Positions 45,109 through 54,722 are shown, counted from the stretch's first letter. The stretch is 64,000 nt of DNA from Tianweitania populi (GCF_014652875.1 NZ_BMZQ01000006.1:62001-126000); one strand, 5' to 3'. Notes: a model not told the origin generated them from the sequence alone. Program-made: numbers and translations.

Positions 45109-45717
45109 CTATTGCACCGGAGCGCGTAATCCGGGTCCGACCACAACCTTCGCCGTCGTCATCTCGACCCGCAATGGCGCATCAAGCCTCGACTCCGCCT
45201 CCTGTCGAAGCGCCTCGAGATCGATTTCCTCGGCCTCGGGCTGATAGATTTCGAGAACGATCTGGCCGGTACGTTCATCGGCATAGGTCCCCTGAAGGCC
45301 AGGGAATTTGCCCCGGAGCCAGTTCAGATTGTCGACATGGAGCTTCTGCAGCTCCTCCCTCGTGTGCGTCTGGCCGGTAACGAAGGCGACGGTCAGCGGC
45401 TCTCCGCACACCTCCGACTTTCGGTCCTCGACAGGCTCATCGCCGGTGAGGCGCAGGACCATTCGGCTGTGCTCGCCCTCTTTCTGATCCCAGAACAAGC
45501 CTGCCAGTCGCGCCGCGTAAGTCTCGCGCAGCTCGCGGACGAGCGCGTCGCCGCCATATTGGACGCGCAGCAGTTTCGCCTTTTCCGGGGTATCGGCGTC
45601 CAGCACCGGCGTTGAACAGTCGAGCAGCGGATCGACCCGGTCTGGGCTTTCCGCCTGCGCCGGGATCGAAATGGTCGCGGGGACCAGAATAAGAGCAACC
45701 GCGAGCGTGTGTTTCAT
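45109..45717 (-). CDS. Secreted hypothetical protein
   Basis: Start taken at 45717 (MKHTLAVALILVPATISIPA), a clear signal peptide ending at AQA-ES. The mature part is about 180 residues, with LRLTGDEPVEDRKSEVCGEP and LVREL RETYAARLAGLFWD segments (the latter as LVRELRETYAARLAGLFWD), and one or two cysteines. It is probably periplasmic. No family recognised. It is the only minus-strand gene in this stretch. Confidence 0.55.
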   Translation of the reverse strand: MKHTLAVALILVPATISIPAQAESPDRVDPLLDCSTPVLDADTPEKAKLLRVQYGGDALVRELRETYAARLAGLFWDQKEGEHSRMVLRLTGDEPVEDRKSEVCGEPLTVAFVTGQTHTREELQKLHVDNLNWLRGKFPGLQGTYADERTGQIVLEIYQPEAEEIDLEALRQEAESRLDAPLRVEMTTAKVVVGPGLRAPVQ

Positions 45718-45800
45718 GGTCCGCATGAAAGCGGCCGCGTGCGGCCAAATTGGGGAGAGGAAAAGAGAGGAACGAAAGAAAACCGGCTGCCGCATGCCCG

Positions 45801-45856
45801 CCGGGCGCGTCAAGGTTGAAGCTTCGCCCGGCTACGCCGGACCTTGACCCGCCCGG
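45801..45856 (+). promoter_or_regulatory. Long inverted repeat upstream of the DUF1419 gene
   Basis: CCGGGCGCGTCAAGGT (45801-45816) is repeated in inverted form, ACCTTGACCCGCCCGG (45841-45856), with one mismatch. An inner CCGGC-TAC-GCCGG stem sits between. It lies about 105 bp before the ATG of the next gene. Confidence 0.5.
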
Positions 45857-45959
45857 ACGGAGAGGCGCCAGGGAAGGAAGGGTCAGGAAGGCCGAAGAGG
45901 ATGGTGATCCGTCCGGGATGAACCACGCTTTGGCCTGACGAGGCTGAAGGAGCCCCCCA

Positions 45960-46562
45960 ATGACCCAATCTCCTATTCGCAAGATCTATCAGGGCATCGC
46001 CGATCGCCGGCAGATGTTCCGCATGTTCGACCGGCACGCGCAACGCCCGAACCGCTTTGAAGGCGATGCCGGGCCGCTCTATTGCGGCGAATGGTTCGAG
46101 GTCGGCCGCGTCGAGCACGATTACATGCTCGATATCTTGCCGCCTCTCTGGATGCGCGGCGAGATGTTTGCGTTGCGCGAGTTCCTGGCCGGATCGATCA
46201 CCAGCGTCTTCTATACGCTGCGCATCGGTGGCCGAACGCGCTACTACCACGGCTATTGCGATCTGTCCGTCGCCCGCTCACCTGTCGAGATGCGCGACGC
46301 GATCGTTGAACGCGAATCCCGGTCCGTCAAGGCGATGACGCATGAGGAGCGCCTCGAACACATATGGAGCGCCACTCATGACGAGTATCGAGGCTATGCC
46401 GGCGATCGCTGGCTAGCCGAGCATCGGGGCAAGCGCACTGTCCTCTACTATGGCGGCCGCCGGGGCACCACGCTGAAGCTGCTCGAAGACCTTACCGATG
46501 ACGAGATCGCGGCCAAGCTGCCCGTGCATCTTCGTCATGTCCCCAAACGCATCGCGGCATAG
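45960..46562 (+). CDS. DUF1419 protein
   Basis: The 200-residue protein starts MTQSPIRKIYQGIADRRQMF and continues FDRHAQRPNRFEGD and LYCGEWFEVGRVEHDYMLDI. These are the conserved features of DUF1419, known from rhizobial plasmids. No enzymatic motif is obvious. It is preceded by an AGGAGCCCCCC ribosome-site region and a long inverted repeat, and followed 14 bp later by the DUF3085 gene, with which it probably forms an operon. Role unknown; context suggests plasmid establishment. Confidence 0.8.
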   Translation: MTQSPIRKIYQGIADRRQMFRMFDRHAQRPNRFEGDAGPLYCGEWFEVGRVEHDYMLDILPPLWMRGEMFALREFLAGSITSVFYTLRIGGRTRYYHGYCDLSVARSPVEMRDAIVERESRSVKAMTHEERLEHIWSATHDEYRGYAGDRWLAEHRGKRTVLYYGGRRGTTLKLLEDLTDDEIAAKLPVHLRHVPKRIAA

Positions 46563-46576
46563 GGGGGGCGGGGACA

Positions 46577-46978
46577 ATGCTGACTTTCCCGATCGCCGAT
46601 GTGCGCAAGGTCATCGCACGGGGTATCGCCGACGCCCTTGCCAATGGCGGCTTCAGCGATCCGCATCTCGGCCTGTCTGAACAGGACAATCGCAAACCCG
46701 GACTTTGGCTGGTTGGCGACCATGGGGTGTATTTGTGCTCGAACGGCAAACTGGCCGAAGGTCAGAAGCCTCTCGTCTCCTATGCCGAGGAGTGCAATCC
46801 GCACGTCAACGTCGACTGGTGGGATGTCAAACGCGCCACCTTCGGCGGCGACGACGGCGTGGACTTCCTCAGTGCGACCTCTCTGGAAGCGCTGTTTGCC
46901 GGCACGCCTGACGGCACGCATCTGCGCATCGCCTTCATGACGGAGTCGATGCAGCTCTTCCTCGTCCGCAAGGACTGA
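46577..46978 (+). CDS. DUF3085 protein
   Basis: The 133-residue protein opens MLTFPIADVRKVIARGIADA and has GLWLVGDHGVYLCSNGKL and VSYAEECNP, resembling DUF3085. It follows DUF1419 with a GGGGGGGCGGGGA stretch before its ATG. No catalytic residues recognised. Function unknown; the two are a fixed neighbouring pair on many alphaproteobacterial plasmids as far as I recall. Confidence 0.75.
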   Translation: MLTFPIADVRKVIARGIADALANGGFSDPHLGLSEQDNRKPGLWLVGDHGVYLCSNGKLAEGQKPLVSYAEECNPHVNVDWWDVKRATFGGDDGVDFLSATSLEALFAGTPDGTHLRIAFMTESMQLFLVRKD

Positions 46979-47094
46979 TCCGCTTCGCCGCAAGGCGCAG
47001 CGCAATTTCACCAGTTCCAACTGACCGCGCCATCCACCCTGTCGCCACTCCGGCGGGAGGATGACGCGCGCCTTCAACACAGGAGACAATTCCA

Positions 47095-50000
47095 ATGGCG
47101 CATGACGATCCCTTCACGCTCGATATATTTGGCAGCACTGCGCTGTCCTCCGGTCTAGGTCTCGGCGTCACTGCCTTTTCCGGCGACTTCGATCCGGATG
47201 GCGATCCAGATCCCGACTCCTATCCAACCACACCCGCACCGGCCAAAGCCGTTGCGGGTGTCGCTCAATCTTCGAAGCCATGGACGGAAACTCAGCGTCG
47301 AGACGCTGTGAACTTCCACCTTGCCGGCAGCCGTGGTCTGGCGAAGGCCTGGAAGAAACGTGCGCGCGACAGCATCGCCGCGATCCGGCTTGCCGCCGAT
47401 ATCGAGGCCGAAGAACGGCCAGCCACACGCGATGAGCAGGAGCGGTTGATCCGCTTTACTGGCTTCGGCGCCTCGGACCTTGCCAATGCCGTATTCCGCC
47501 GGCCCGGTGCGGACGCGTTCCGTGATGGTTGGGATGCGATCGGCGCGGAGCTGGAAGATGCCGTCTCCACCACAGAATACGCCTCACTCTCGCGCTGCAC
47601 GCAGTATGCGCATTTCACGCCGGAATTCATTATACGGGCGATCTGGTCGGGCTTGCAGCGCCTCGGCTGGCGCGGGGGCAGGGTGCTCGAGCCAGGTATT
47701 GGCACCGGCCTGTTTCCGGCATTGATGCCGGAGGAACTGCGCGATCATGTTCATGTCACCGGCGTCGAGCTCGATCCTGTTACGGCCCGCATCAGCCGGC
47801 TCTTGCAGCCAGGCGCGAAGCTCCTCAATGCCGACTTCGCTCGTACCGCACTGCCGGCGCATTTCGATCTGGCTATAGGCAATCCGCCATTCTCGGATCG
47901 TAGAGTACGTTCCGACCGCGCCTATCGATCGATGGCACTTCGGCTCCACGACTACTTCATCGCGCGCTCGGTCGATCTTTTGAAGCCCGGCGGGCTCGCA
48001 GCCTTCGTCACCAGTTCTGGCACGATGGACAAGACGGATTGTTTGGCGCGCGAGCATATCGCGAAGTCGGCCAATCTCATCGCGGCGTTCCGCCTGCCCG
48101 AAGGCAGTTTCCGTACCGATGCCGGCACCGATGTCGTCGTCGACATTCTCTTTTTCCGGAAGAGAATGCCCGACGAGCCGGAAGGCGATGTGATGTGGCT
48201 TGACATCGATGAGGTCCGGCCTGCGAACGGCGACGAAGGCGCCCTTCGTGTGAATCGCTGGTTCGCCCGCCATCCCGACTTCGTACTCGGCGAACACGCT
48301 ATGGTCTCAGGGCCCTATGGTGAGGCCTATACCTGCCATCCCCAAGCGGGTGTCGATCTGGAACAGGCGCTCGCCGACGCGATGCTCCTTCTTCCGAAAG
48401 CCATCTACGACGGAGAACCGGCAAGAATTGATCCTGGTGCCGAGCACGAGGCAGATGCTCTCGATGCCAACGCCGAAGGCGTCAGTGCGCGCGAAGGCAG
48501 TTTCTTTATCGCGAGAAACACTGCACTCATGCAGATGGTAGACGGCTCGCCGGTCACGATCACGGTGCGGAAGGGCAGATCCAGCGACGGTGTGCCGGAA
48601 AAGTACGCCCGCATCATCCGCAAGCTAATCCCGATCCGCGACGCGGTACGCGAGGTCCTCAAGGCTCAGGAGCTCGACAAGCCCTGGAAGCCGGCGCAGG
48701 TCAAGCTGCGCATCGCCTGGTCGAATTTCGTGCGTGAGTTCGGTCCCATCAACTTCACCACGGTTTCCGTGTCGGAGGACCAGGAGACGGGCGAGGTCCG
48801 TGAGGCGCATCGCCGGCCGAACCTGCAGCCGTTCCTCGACGATCCCGACTGCTGGCTGGTCGCCTCGATCGAGGACTACGATCTCGAAACCAATACCGCC
48901 CGGCCAGGACCAATCTTTACCGAGCGCGTGATTGCCCCACCCTCGGCGCCGATCATCACCTCCGCCGCCGATGCGCTGGCTGTGGTGCTCAACGAGCGCG
49001 GTCATGTGGACATTGATCACATCGCGGAGCTCTTGCATGCCGACGCCGATGCCGTCATCGCCGAACTGGGCGAGGCGATTTTCCGCGATCCGGCCACCGG
49101 CGCTTGGCAGACGTCGGACGCTTATCTCTCCGGCCAGGTGCGTGACAAGCTCAAAGCCGCCGAAGCCGCCGCTGTACTCGATCCTGATTTCGGGCGCAAC
49201 GTCCGCGCACTGGTCGACGTCCAGCCTGCCGATCTTGGGCCTTCCGATATCACTGCGCGGCTCGGCGCACCGTGGATTTGCGCCGCTGATGTCGTTGCCT
49301 TCGTCAAGGAGACCATGGGCGCGGAGATTAAAATCAACCACATGCCCGAACTCGCCTCGTGGACGGTGCAAGCCCGGCAGCTTGGCTGGATGGCGGCCGG
49401 CACATCAGAATGGGGCACCGAACGTCGACATGCCGGCGAACTTATTGCCGATGCGCTCAACAGCCGGGTGCCGCAGATCTTCGACGTCATCAAGGAAGGC
49501 GATAGCGAACGCCGCGTCCTCAATGTGGTCGACACCGAGGCGGCCAAGGAGAAGCTCGCAAAGATCAAGACCGCCTTCCAGACCTGGATCTGGTCCGATC
49601 CGGATCGGACTGACCGGCTGGCTCGGGTCTACAATGACCGTTTCAACAACATTGCCCCTCGAAAGTTCAACGGGGATCATCTGCAGCTACCGGGCGCCTC
49701 TGGAGCCTTTTCTCTCTATGGGCATCAGAAGCGCGGCATCTGGCGCATCATCTCGGCCGGCTCTACCTACCTCGCTCACGCCGTTGGCGCCGGCAAGACC
49801 ATGACCATGGCGGCCGCCGTCATGGAGCAGAAGCGGCTCGGGCTGATCGCCAAGGCTATGATGGTGGTTCCCGGCCATTGCCTCGCGCAGGCTGCGCGTG
49901 AATTCCTGGCGCTCTATCCGACGGCGAGAATCCTGGTCGCCGACGAGACCAATTTTACCAAGGACAAGCGCCATCGGTTCCTCAGTCGGGCGGCCACGGC

Positions 50001-52203
50001 GGCCTGGGACGCGATAATCATCACCCATTCCGCTTTCCGCTTCATCAATGTGCCCTCGGCTTTCGAGCAGCAGATGATCCAGGACGAGCTGGAGCTCTAC
50101 GAGACCTTGCTTACGAAGGTCGAAAGCGATGACCGCGTCTCGCGCAAGCGCCTCGAGCGGCTGAAGGAGGGCCTGCAGGAGCGGCTGGAGGGGCTCGCAA
50201 CCCGTAAGGACGACTTGCTGACGATTTCCGAGCTCGGCATCGACCAGATCATCGTCGACGAGGCGCAGGAGTTCAGGAAGCTCTCGTTTGCGACCAATAT
50301 GTCGACGCTGAAGGGTATCGATCCGAACGGCTCGCAGCGCGCCTGGGACCTTTATGTCAAATCTCGCTTCGTGGAGACGAAGAACGCGGGAAGGGCCCTC
50401 GTGCTGGCGTCGGGGACGCCCATTACCAATACGCTAGGTGAGATGTTCTCGGTTCAGCGTTATCTGGGATTCGAGGCTCTGCATCAGCGCGGGCTGCACG
50501 AGTTCGACGCCTGGGCCTCGACCTTCGGCGACGTGACCACGGAACTGGAGCTTCAGCCTAACGGCAAATACAAGCCGGTGACGCGCTTCGCCACCTTCGT
50601 CAACGTCCCCGAGCTGATCGCCATGTTCCGCTCCTTCGCGGACGTGGTCATGCCCGAGGACCTGCGCGCCTACGTCAAGATTCCTGCTCTTTCAACCGGG
50701 GCGCGGCAGATCAGGACGTCCAGGCCTTCTGCCGCCTTCAAGCGCTACCAGACCATCCTCGATGCCCGCATCAAGGCGATCGAGCAGCGTGAGGGGCCGC
50801 CGCAGCCCGGTGATGACATCCTTCTTTCGGTCATCACCGATGGCCGCCATGCCGCGATCGACCTGCGACTGGTCGACCCCGACAATGACAATGAGCATGA
50901 TAACAAGCTCAACGACCTCGTCGGCAATGCCTATCGCATCTGGCAGGAGACGGCTGACGGAACCTACGTCCGCCCCGACGGCAAGCCGTTCGACCTGACC
51001 GGCGCCGCACAGATGATCTTTTCAGATCTGGGAACGATCAGCGTGGAGAAGACACGCGGTTTTTCCGCCTATCGCTGGATCCGCGACGAACTCATACGGA
51101 TGGGCGTACCTGCTTCCGAAATCGCCTTCATGCAGGATTTCAAGAAGTCAGAGGCCAAGCAGCGCCTGTTCGGCGATGTCCGCGCCGGCAAGGTGCGCTT
51201 CCTCATTGGCTCGTCGGACACGATGGGCACCGGAGTCAACGCCCAGCTCCGTCTTAAAGCCCTGCACCATCTCGATGTGCCGTGGCTGCCGTCGCAGATC
51301 GAGCAGCGCGAGGGCCGGATCATGCGGCAGGGCAATCAGCATGATGTCATCGACATCTTCGCCTACGCCACCGAAGGTTCGATGGATGCGCAGATGTGGC
51401 AGAACAACGAGCGCAAGGCCCGGTTCATCGCTGCCGCACTCTCGGGCGACACCTCGATCCGCCGGCTGGAGGACATGGGCGAGGGGCAGGCCAACCAGTT
51501 CGCCATGGCGAAGGCCATTGCCAGCGGCGACGCACGCCTGATGCAGAAGGCAGGGCTCGAGGCCGACATTGCCCGGCTCGAACGCCTTCGTGCCGCTCAT
51601 CAGGACGACCAATTCGCCATCCGCCGCCAAATTCGCGATGCTGAGCGCGATATCGAATATTCAACTCGCCGCGTTAGTGAAATCGACCACGATATCGAGC
51701 GGCTGATCCCAACTCTCGGCGATGACTTTCGGATGCGTGTTGGCGACGAGACCTTCGCCGAGCGCAAACTTTCCGGTCGGGCGCTGATGAAAGAAATCCT
51801 GACCTTGGTACAGCGTCAACACGAGGGCGATGTCGTATTGGCGGCGATAGGCGGATTTGACCTCGAATATTCTGGTGAGCGGTTTGGCAAAGATGGGTAT
51901 CGCTACACGACAATCCTGATGCGCACCGGCGCCGACTACGAGATCGAACTGCCGGTAACCACCACTCCGCTCGGGGCCGTCGCCCGCCTTGAACATGCTC
52001 TATCCGGTTTCGAACAAGAGCAGGAGCGCTACCGCCAGCGTCTCGGTGATGCGAAGCGGCGCCTGGCTTCTTATCAGAGCCGCCGAGGTGAAGAATTTAC
52101 CTTTGCATCTGATCTTGCCGACAAGCGTCGCCAACTCGCAGATGTCGAGGCGGCACTCTCCGCAGACTTGACCGAACCCCCTGCTGTCAACGAGGCTGCG
52201 TGA
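47095..52203 (+). CDS. Giant DNA methylase-helicase (DarB-like)
   Basis: The 1702-residue protein starts at ATG behind AGGAGAC. An N6-adenine methyltransferase module lies first: RVLEPGIGTGLFPALMPEEL at about 195-215 and AIGNPPFSDRRV (NPPF at about 263-266). An SF2 helicase follows: YLAHAVGAGKTMTMAAAVME with Walker A near 896, IIVDEAQEFRKLSF (DEAQ at about 1053), and SDTMGTGVNAQLRLKALHHL with QIEQREGRIMRQGNQ near 1400. A coiled-coil tail closes it. This order is like phage P1 DarB, which protects incoming DNA against restriction, and many rhizobial plasmid proteins. Protection of transferred plasmid DNA is inferred. Confidence 0.8.
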   Translation: MAHDDPFTLDIFGSTALSSGLGLGVTAFSGDFDPDGDPDPDSYPTTPAPAKAVAGVAQSSKPWTETQRRDAVNFHLAGSRGLAKAWKKRARDSIAAIRLAADIEAEERPATRDEQERLIRFTGFGASDLANAVFRRPGADAFRDGWDAIGAELEDAVSTTEYASLSRCTQYAHFTPEFIIRAIWSGLQRLGWRGGRVLEPGIGTGLFPALMPEELRDHVHVTGVELDPVTARISRLLQPGAKLLNADFARTALPAHFDLAIGNPPFSDRRVRSDRAYRSMALRLHDYFIARSVDLLKPGGLAAFVTSSGTMDKTDCLAREHIAKSANLIAAFRLPEGSFRTDAGTDVVVDILFFRKRMPDEPEGDVMWLDIDEVRPANGDEGALRVNRWFARHPDFVLGEHAMVSGPYGEAYTCHPQAGVDLEQALADAMLLLPKAIYDGEPARIDPGAEHEADALDANAEGVSAREGSFFIARNTALMQMVDGSPVTITVRKGRSSDGVPEKYARIIRKLIPIRDAVREVLKAQELDKPWKPAQVKLRIAWSNFVREFGPINFTTVSVSEDQETGEVREAHRRPNLQPFLDDPDCWLVASIEDYDLETNTARPGPIFTERVIAPPSAPIITSAADALAVVLNERGHVDIDHIAELLHADADAVIAELGEAIFRDPATGAWQTSDAYLSGQVRDKLKAAEAAAVLDPDFGRNVRALVDVQPADLGPSDITARLGAPWICAADVVAFVKETMGAEIKINHMPELASWTVQARQLGWMAAGTSEWGTERRHAGELIADALNSRVPQIFDVIKEGDSERRVLNVVDTEAAKEKLAKIKTAFQTWIWSDPDRTDRLARVYNDRFNNIAPRKFNGDHLQLPGASGAFSLYGHQKRGIWRIISAGSTYLAHAVGAGKTMTMAAAVMEQKRLGLIAKAMMVVPGHCLAQAAREFLALYPTARILVADETNFTKDKRHRFLSRAATAAWDAIIITHSAFRFINVPSAFEQQMIQDELELYETLLTKVESDDRVSRKRLERLKEGLQERLEGLATRKDDLLTISELGIDQIIVDEAQEFRKLSFATNMSTLKGIDPNGSQRAWDLYVKSRFVETKNAGRALVLASGTPITNTLGEMFSVQRYLGFEALHQRGLHEFDAWASTFGDVTTELELQPNGKYKPVTRFATFVNVPELIAMFRSFADVVMPEDLRAYVKIPALSTGARQIRTSRPSAAFKRYQTILDARIKAIEQREGPPQPGDDILLSVITDGRHAAIDLRLVDPDNDNEHDNKLNDLVGNAYRIWQETADGTYVRPDGKPFDLTGAAQMIFSDLGTISVEKTRGFSAYRWIRDELIRMGVPASEIAFMQDFKKSEAKQRLFGDVRAGKVRFLIGSSDTMGTGVNAQLRLKALHHLDVPWLPSQIEQREGRIMRQGNQHDVIDIFAYATEGSMDAQMWQNNERKARFIAAALSGDTSIRRLEDMGEGQANQFAMAKAIASGDARLMQKAGLEADIARLERLRAAHQDDQFAIRRQIRDAERDIEYSTRRVSEIDHDIERLIPTLGDDFRMRVGDETFAERKLSGRALMKEILTLVQRQHEGDVVLAAIGGFDLEYSGERFGKDGYRYTTILMRTGADYEIELPVTTTPLGAVARLEHALSGFEQEQERYRQRLGDAKRRLASYQSRRGEEFTFASDLADKRRQLADVEAALSADLTEPPAVNEAA

Positions 52204-52234
52204 ACACGTCTATAAAGCTCACGCGCTACTAGCC

Positions 52235-52714
52235 TCACCGGCTGCTGTTGCTCAAAGGTCCAGAGATCGCGGTTTGTGCAGCAGCAGACAGTCCGCACAT
52301 GGCGCTGTGGGCGGCTTTCATCATGTCATCGCCCAAAGCGTCAGCCAGTTGTGAGCGTGCACGCTCCCAGATTGGCATGGCTTCTTCCATCAATGTGTAG
52401 CCCGGATGAGTGAGGTCCAGCCGCTTGCCCGCTCGACCTCTCCCTCCACCACTGTACACCAATCCACTGTGCTCGAGAGTTCTCACCGCTCTGCTGAGGG
52501 TCGTCGCGTCGACGCCTGCGCGCGTCGCCAACTCCACAAGTGTCGGCTTTGTACTGCCCGCAATGCCCACTAACAGGCTGAATTGCTCTGCGGTGATTCC
52601 CAGAGGCTGGAATGCGGCATTGTAATAACGCGTTAGCGATCTTGCGGTCGCTCGAGCCTGAAATGCCGGGCAATCGGCTTCAACACGTCGGTAGAAATCT
52701 GCAGCAGCGTTCAT
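52235..52714 (-). CDS. MarR-family repressor
   Basis: The 159-residue protein contains ITAEQFSLLVGIAGSTKPTL, then ATTLSRAVRTLEHSGLVYSG, then GRGRAGKRLDLTHPGYTLME, the MarR winged-helix fold. It is transcribed away from the DUF1330 gene, and a perfect 8-bp-arm palindrome (52742-52763) lies between them; such an arrangement is typical of autoregulation and control of the neighbour. Ligand unknown. Confidence 0.85.
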   Translation of the reverse strand: MNAAADFYRRVEADCPAFQARATARSLTRYYNAAFQPLGITAEQFSLLVGIAGSTKPTLVELATRAGVDATTLSRAVRTLEHSGLVYSGGGRGRAGKRLDLTHPGYTLMEEAMPIWERARSQLADALGDDMMKAAHSAMCGLSAAAQTAISGPLSNSSR

Positions 52715-52741
52715 TTTGGGTTACATGCCCCTCGATTCATG

Positions 52742-52763
52742 AAATACTGCATATACAGTATTT
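52742..52763 (+). promoter_or_regulatory. MarR operator in the divergent promoter
   Basis: AAATACTG (52742-52749) and CAGTATTT (52756-52763) are perfect inverted arms around CATATA. The dyad lies between the divergent starts at 52714 and 52778 and probably overlaps both promoters. Confidence 0.7.
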
Positions 52764-52777
52764 ATCAGGAGAGTGCG

Positions 52778-53068
52778 ATGCCAGCATATGTTCACGTCAA
52801 CCTTCGTATCAAAGACGCCCAGCGGCAAGCAGCCCTGGCTCCGCGCTTTCAGGCGGCGCTGCAGGCAGCTGGTGGACGAATTGTCCACTTTGGACCAGTG
52901 GTAGAGTTGCTGGAAGGGGACATCGAGCCCCTGCCTGTAGCCGGCATATTCGAGTTCGCAACTCTCGCTGATGCCATGGCTTTTTATCGGTCGTCCGAAT
53001 ATGCGCCAATCAAAGTCGAGCGCGATGCGGCTCAGGAGGCGCGTATGTTTGTTGTCGATGCGACCTGA
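52778..53068 (+). CDS. DUF1330-like small protein
   Basis: Start at ATG 52778 behind AGGAGA; an upstream in-frame ATG at 52739 would overlap the operator. The 96-residue protein (MPAYVHVNLRIKDAQRQAAL, EGDIEPLPVAGIFEFATLAD, FYRSSEYAPIKVERD) fits DUF1330, a ferredoxin-like dimeric fold related to monooxygenase-type small proteins. The MarR gene opposite probably controls it. Confidence 0.75.
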   Translation: MPAYVHVNLRIKDAQRQAALAPRFQAALQAAGGRIVHFGPVVELLEGDIEPLPVAGIFEFATLADAMAFYRSSEYAPIKVERDAAQEARMFVVDAT

Positions 53069-53249
53069 GATACATCGGCATTGGACAACGCACGATCCTT
53101 CATAATTGCGCGAATGGGTGAGATCGCCAACCAGCAACATTGAGTGGCCCAGTGACATCGAGATGATTGCTGACCGGTCCGCGGCAATGGGTCAGCGCAT
53201 ACCCGCGTTTCAGGCGTGCGTTTCTTCCGGATTGCTATAAACTCTTTGA

Positions 53250-53346
53250 CACCGAGGGGAGCCCTGCAAGGGGCTGAGATACTGCTGGTGAAGACAGCGC
53301 AGTGACCCTTTGAACCTGATCCGGATAATGCCGGCGAAGGGACAGG
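53250..53346 (+). promoter_or_regulatory. TPP riboswitch (THI element)
   Basis: The conserved THI core is clear: GGGGAGCCCTGCAAGGGGCT, then CTGAGA, then ACCCTTTGAACCTGATC, then CCGGATAATGCCGGCG and AAGGGA. It lies about 30 bp before the Nudix gene. TPP binding should reduce expression of the downstream pair. Confidence 0.93.
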
Positions 53347-53378
53347 TCTGATCGGCTCTATCCTTTGCCGGCCTCATT

Positions 53379-53867
53379 ATGGAGGCCAAAATGCCCTTAT
53401 CTTCGCCGTTAAAGCCAAACGATCCAACTATCGCTGGCAGACCCGTGGCTGCAACAATCGCGGTTGTTGTCCGAGAAGGGAGCGTTCTGCTCGTCAAGCG
53501 AGCAAACATGCCTGACGAAGGCAAATGGGGTTTCCCGGGAGGAAAAATAGAAGCCGGCGAGGGGATTAACGAGGCAGCCGTGCGGGAGCTTTTCGAAGAA
53601 ACTCGCGTGGTGGCGAAGCCCCATCGCGTCTTCACAGCAGTTGATGCATTTGATCACGACGAGCAAGGCAGGCTTCGTAATCACTACATTCTCATTGCAG
53701 TCCTCTGCGAATGGGAGACGGGAACACCCGTCGCTGGTGATGATGCACTCGAGGCCCGGTGGTTTCCACTCGACGGGTTGGAACATGCGGATGTTGCGTT
53801 GAGCATGGACGTCGCGTCGGTCGCTCGATCCGGTGCCGATCTTGCTTTGCAGGAGTTGGGCGCATGA
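53379..53867 (+). CDS. Nudix hydrolase under a TPP riboswitch
   Basis: The 162-residue protein has the Nudix box in GGKIEAGEGINEAAVRELFE then ETRV; the conserved Gly of the box is Arg here, a mild deviation. Two ATGs (53379, 53391) could serve. Its stop overlaps the thiD start (ATGA), so it is co-translated with ThiD. Sitting behind the riboswitch, it probably removes phosphates from thiamin-pathway diphosphates or damaged analogues, as E. coli YmfB-type enzymes do; this is inferred from context. Confidence 0.8.
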   Translation: MEAKMPLSSPLKPNDPTIAGRPVAATIAVVVREGSVLLVKRANMPDEGKWGFPGGKIEAGEGINEAAVRELFEETRVVAKPHRVFTAVDAFDHDEQGRLRNHYILIAVLCEWETGTPVAGDDALEARWFPLDGLEHADVALSMDVASVARSGADLALQELGA

Positions 53868-54676
53868 TCGCAAATGTCCTCACGATTGCCGGAACAGATA
53901 CTTCTGGCGGGGCGGGAATTCAGGCGGACATCAAGACCTTCTCGGCACTTGGCGCTTACGCGGCTTCCGCAATCACCGCAGTGGTCGCGCAAAACACGCA
54001 AGGCGTGCGGTCGTTTGTGGCGCTTGAGCCTGACTTCGTGGCTGATCAGATCGATGCAGTTTTTGACGACGTGCGGATCGATGCCGTCAAGATCGGCATG
54101 GTGGCGAATGCAGGAATCGCAGAAGCAATAGCCGACAGATTGCATTACCATCGCGCTCGGAAGATCGTTCTTGATCCTGTCATGGTTGCTAAAAGCGGCC
54201 ACCATCTCCTTGATGACGACGCCGTCGCTTCTATTCGCGAGGTGCTAATACCGCTCGCGACAGTGATCACGCCAAATCTGCCAGAAGCGGCGGTCTTGCT
54301 CAATATCGGACCTTCCTGGTCGATCCATGAAATGAAGGCCCGGGTTAAGGACCTCTCACAGCTGGGGTCGCAATGGGTCCTTCTCAAAGGTGGTCATCTC
54401 GAAGGATGTGACCAGAGCATCGATCTGCTCCACGATGGTGTCCAAACCATTGAGCTGGCGGCACCGCGTATCGCTACGAAGAACGATCATGGAACCGGCT
54501 GCACACTTTCAGCAGCGATCGCAGCACTTTTGCCGTCAAATGGCGTAGAAGAGAGTGTACGTCGCGCGAAAAGCTACATGCATGGCGCTCTATCTGCGAG
54601 TGGAGAATTGGATGTTGGTCATGGCCACGGACCGCTTCACCACTTCTACGATCTTTGGCGTGAGCAACGTGATTGA
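53864..54676 (+). CDS. thiD: Hydroxymethylpyrimidine (phosphate) kinase ThiD
   Basis: ThiD phosphorylates HMP and HMP-P in thiamin synthesis and salvage. The start at 53864 gives MIANVLTIAGTDTSGGAGIQ, then ADIKTFSALGAYAASAITAV, the family N-terminus. VLDPVMVAKSGHHLL, TPNLPEAAVLL and KNDHGTGCTLSAAIAALLPS, the anion hole and catalytic region (Cys/Asp), are present. 270 residues, intact. No other thi genes are in the window, so it may serve salvage or extra dosage. Regulated by the TPP riboswitch through the upstream Nudix gene. Confidence 0.93.
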   Translation: MIANVLTIAGTDTSGGAGIQADIKTFSALGAYAASAITAVVAQNTQGVRSFVALEPDFVADQIDAVFDDVRIDAVKIGMVANAGIAEAIADRLHYHRARKIVLDPVMVAKSGHHLLDDDAVASIREVLIPLATVITPNLPEAAVLLNIGPSWSIHEMKARVKDLSQLGSQWVLLKGGHLEGCDQSIDLLHDGVQTIELAAPRIATKNDHGTGCTLSAAIAALLPSNGVEESVRRAKSYMHGALSASGELDVGHGHGPLHHFYDLWREQRD

Positions 54677-54722
54677 TTACCCTCGCTGAAGCCCCTGACC
54701 GTGATCTGCCTGCCGGGCCCGG

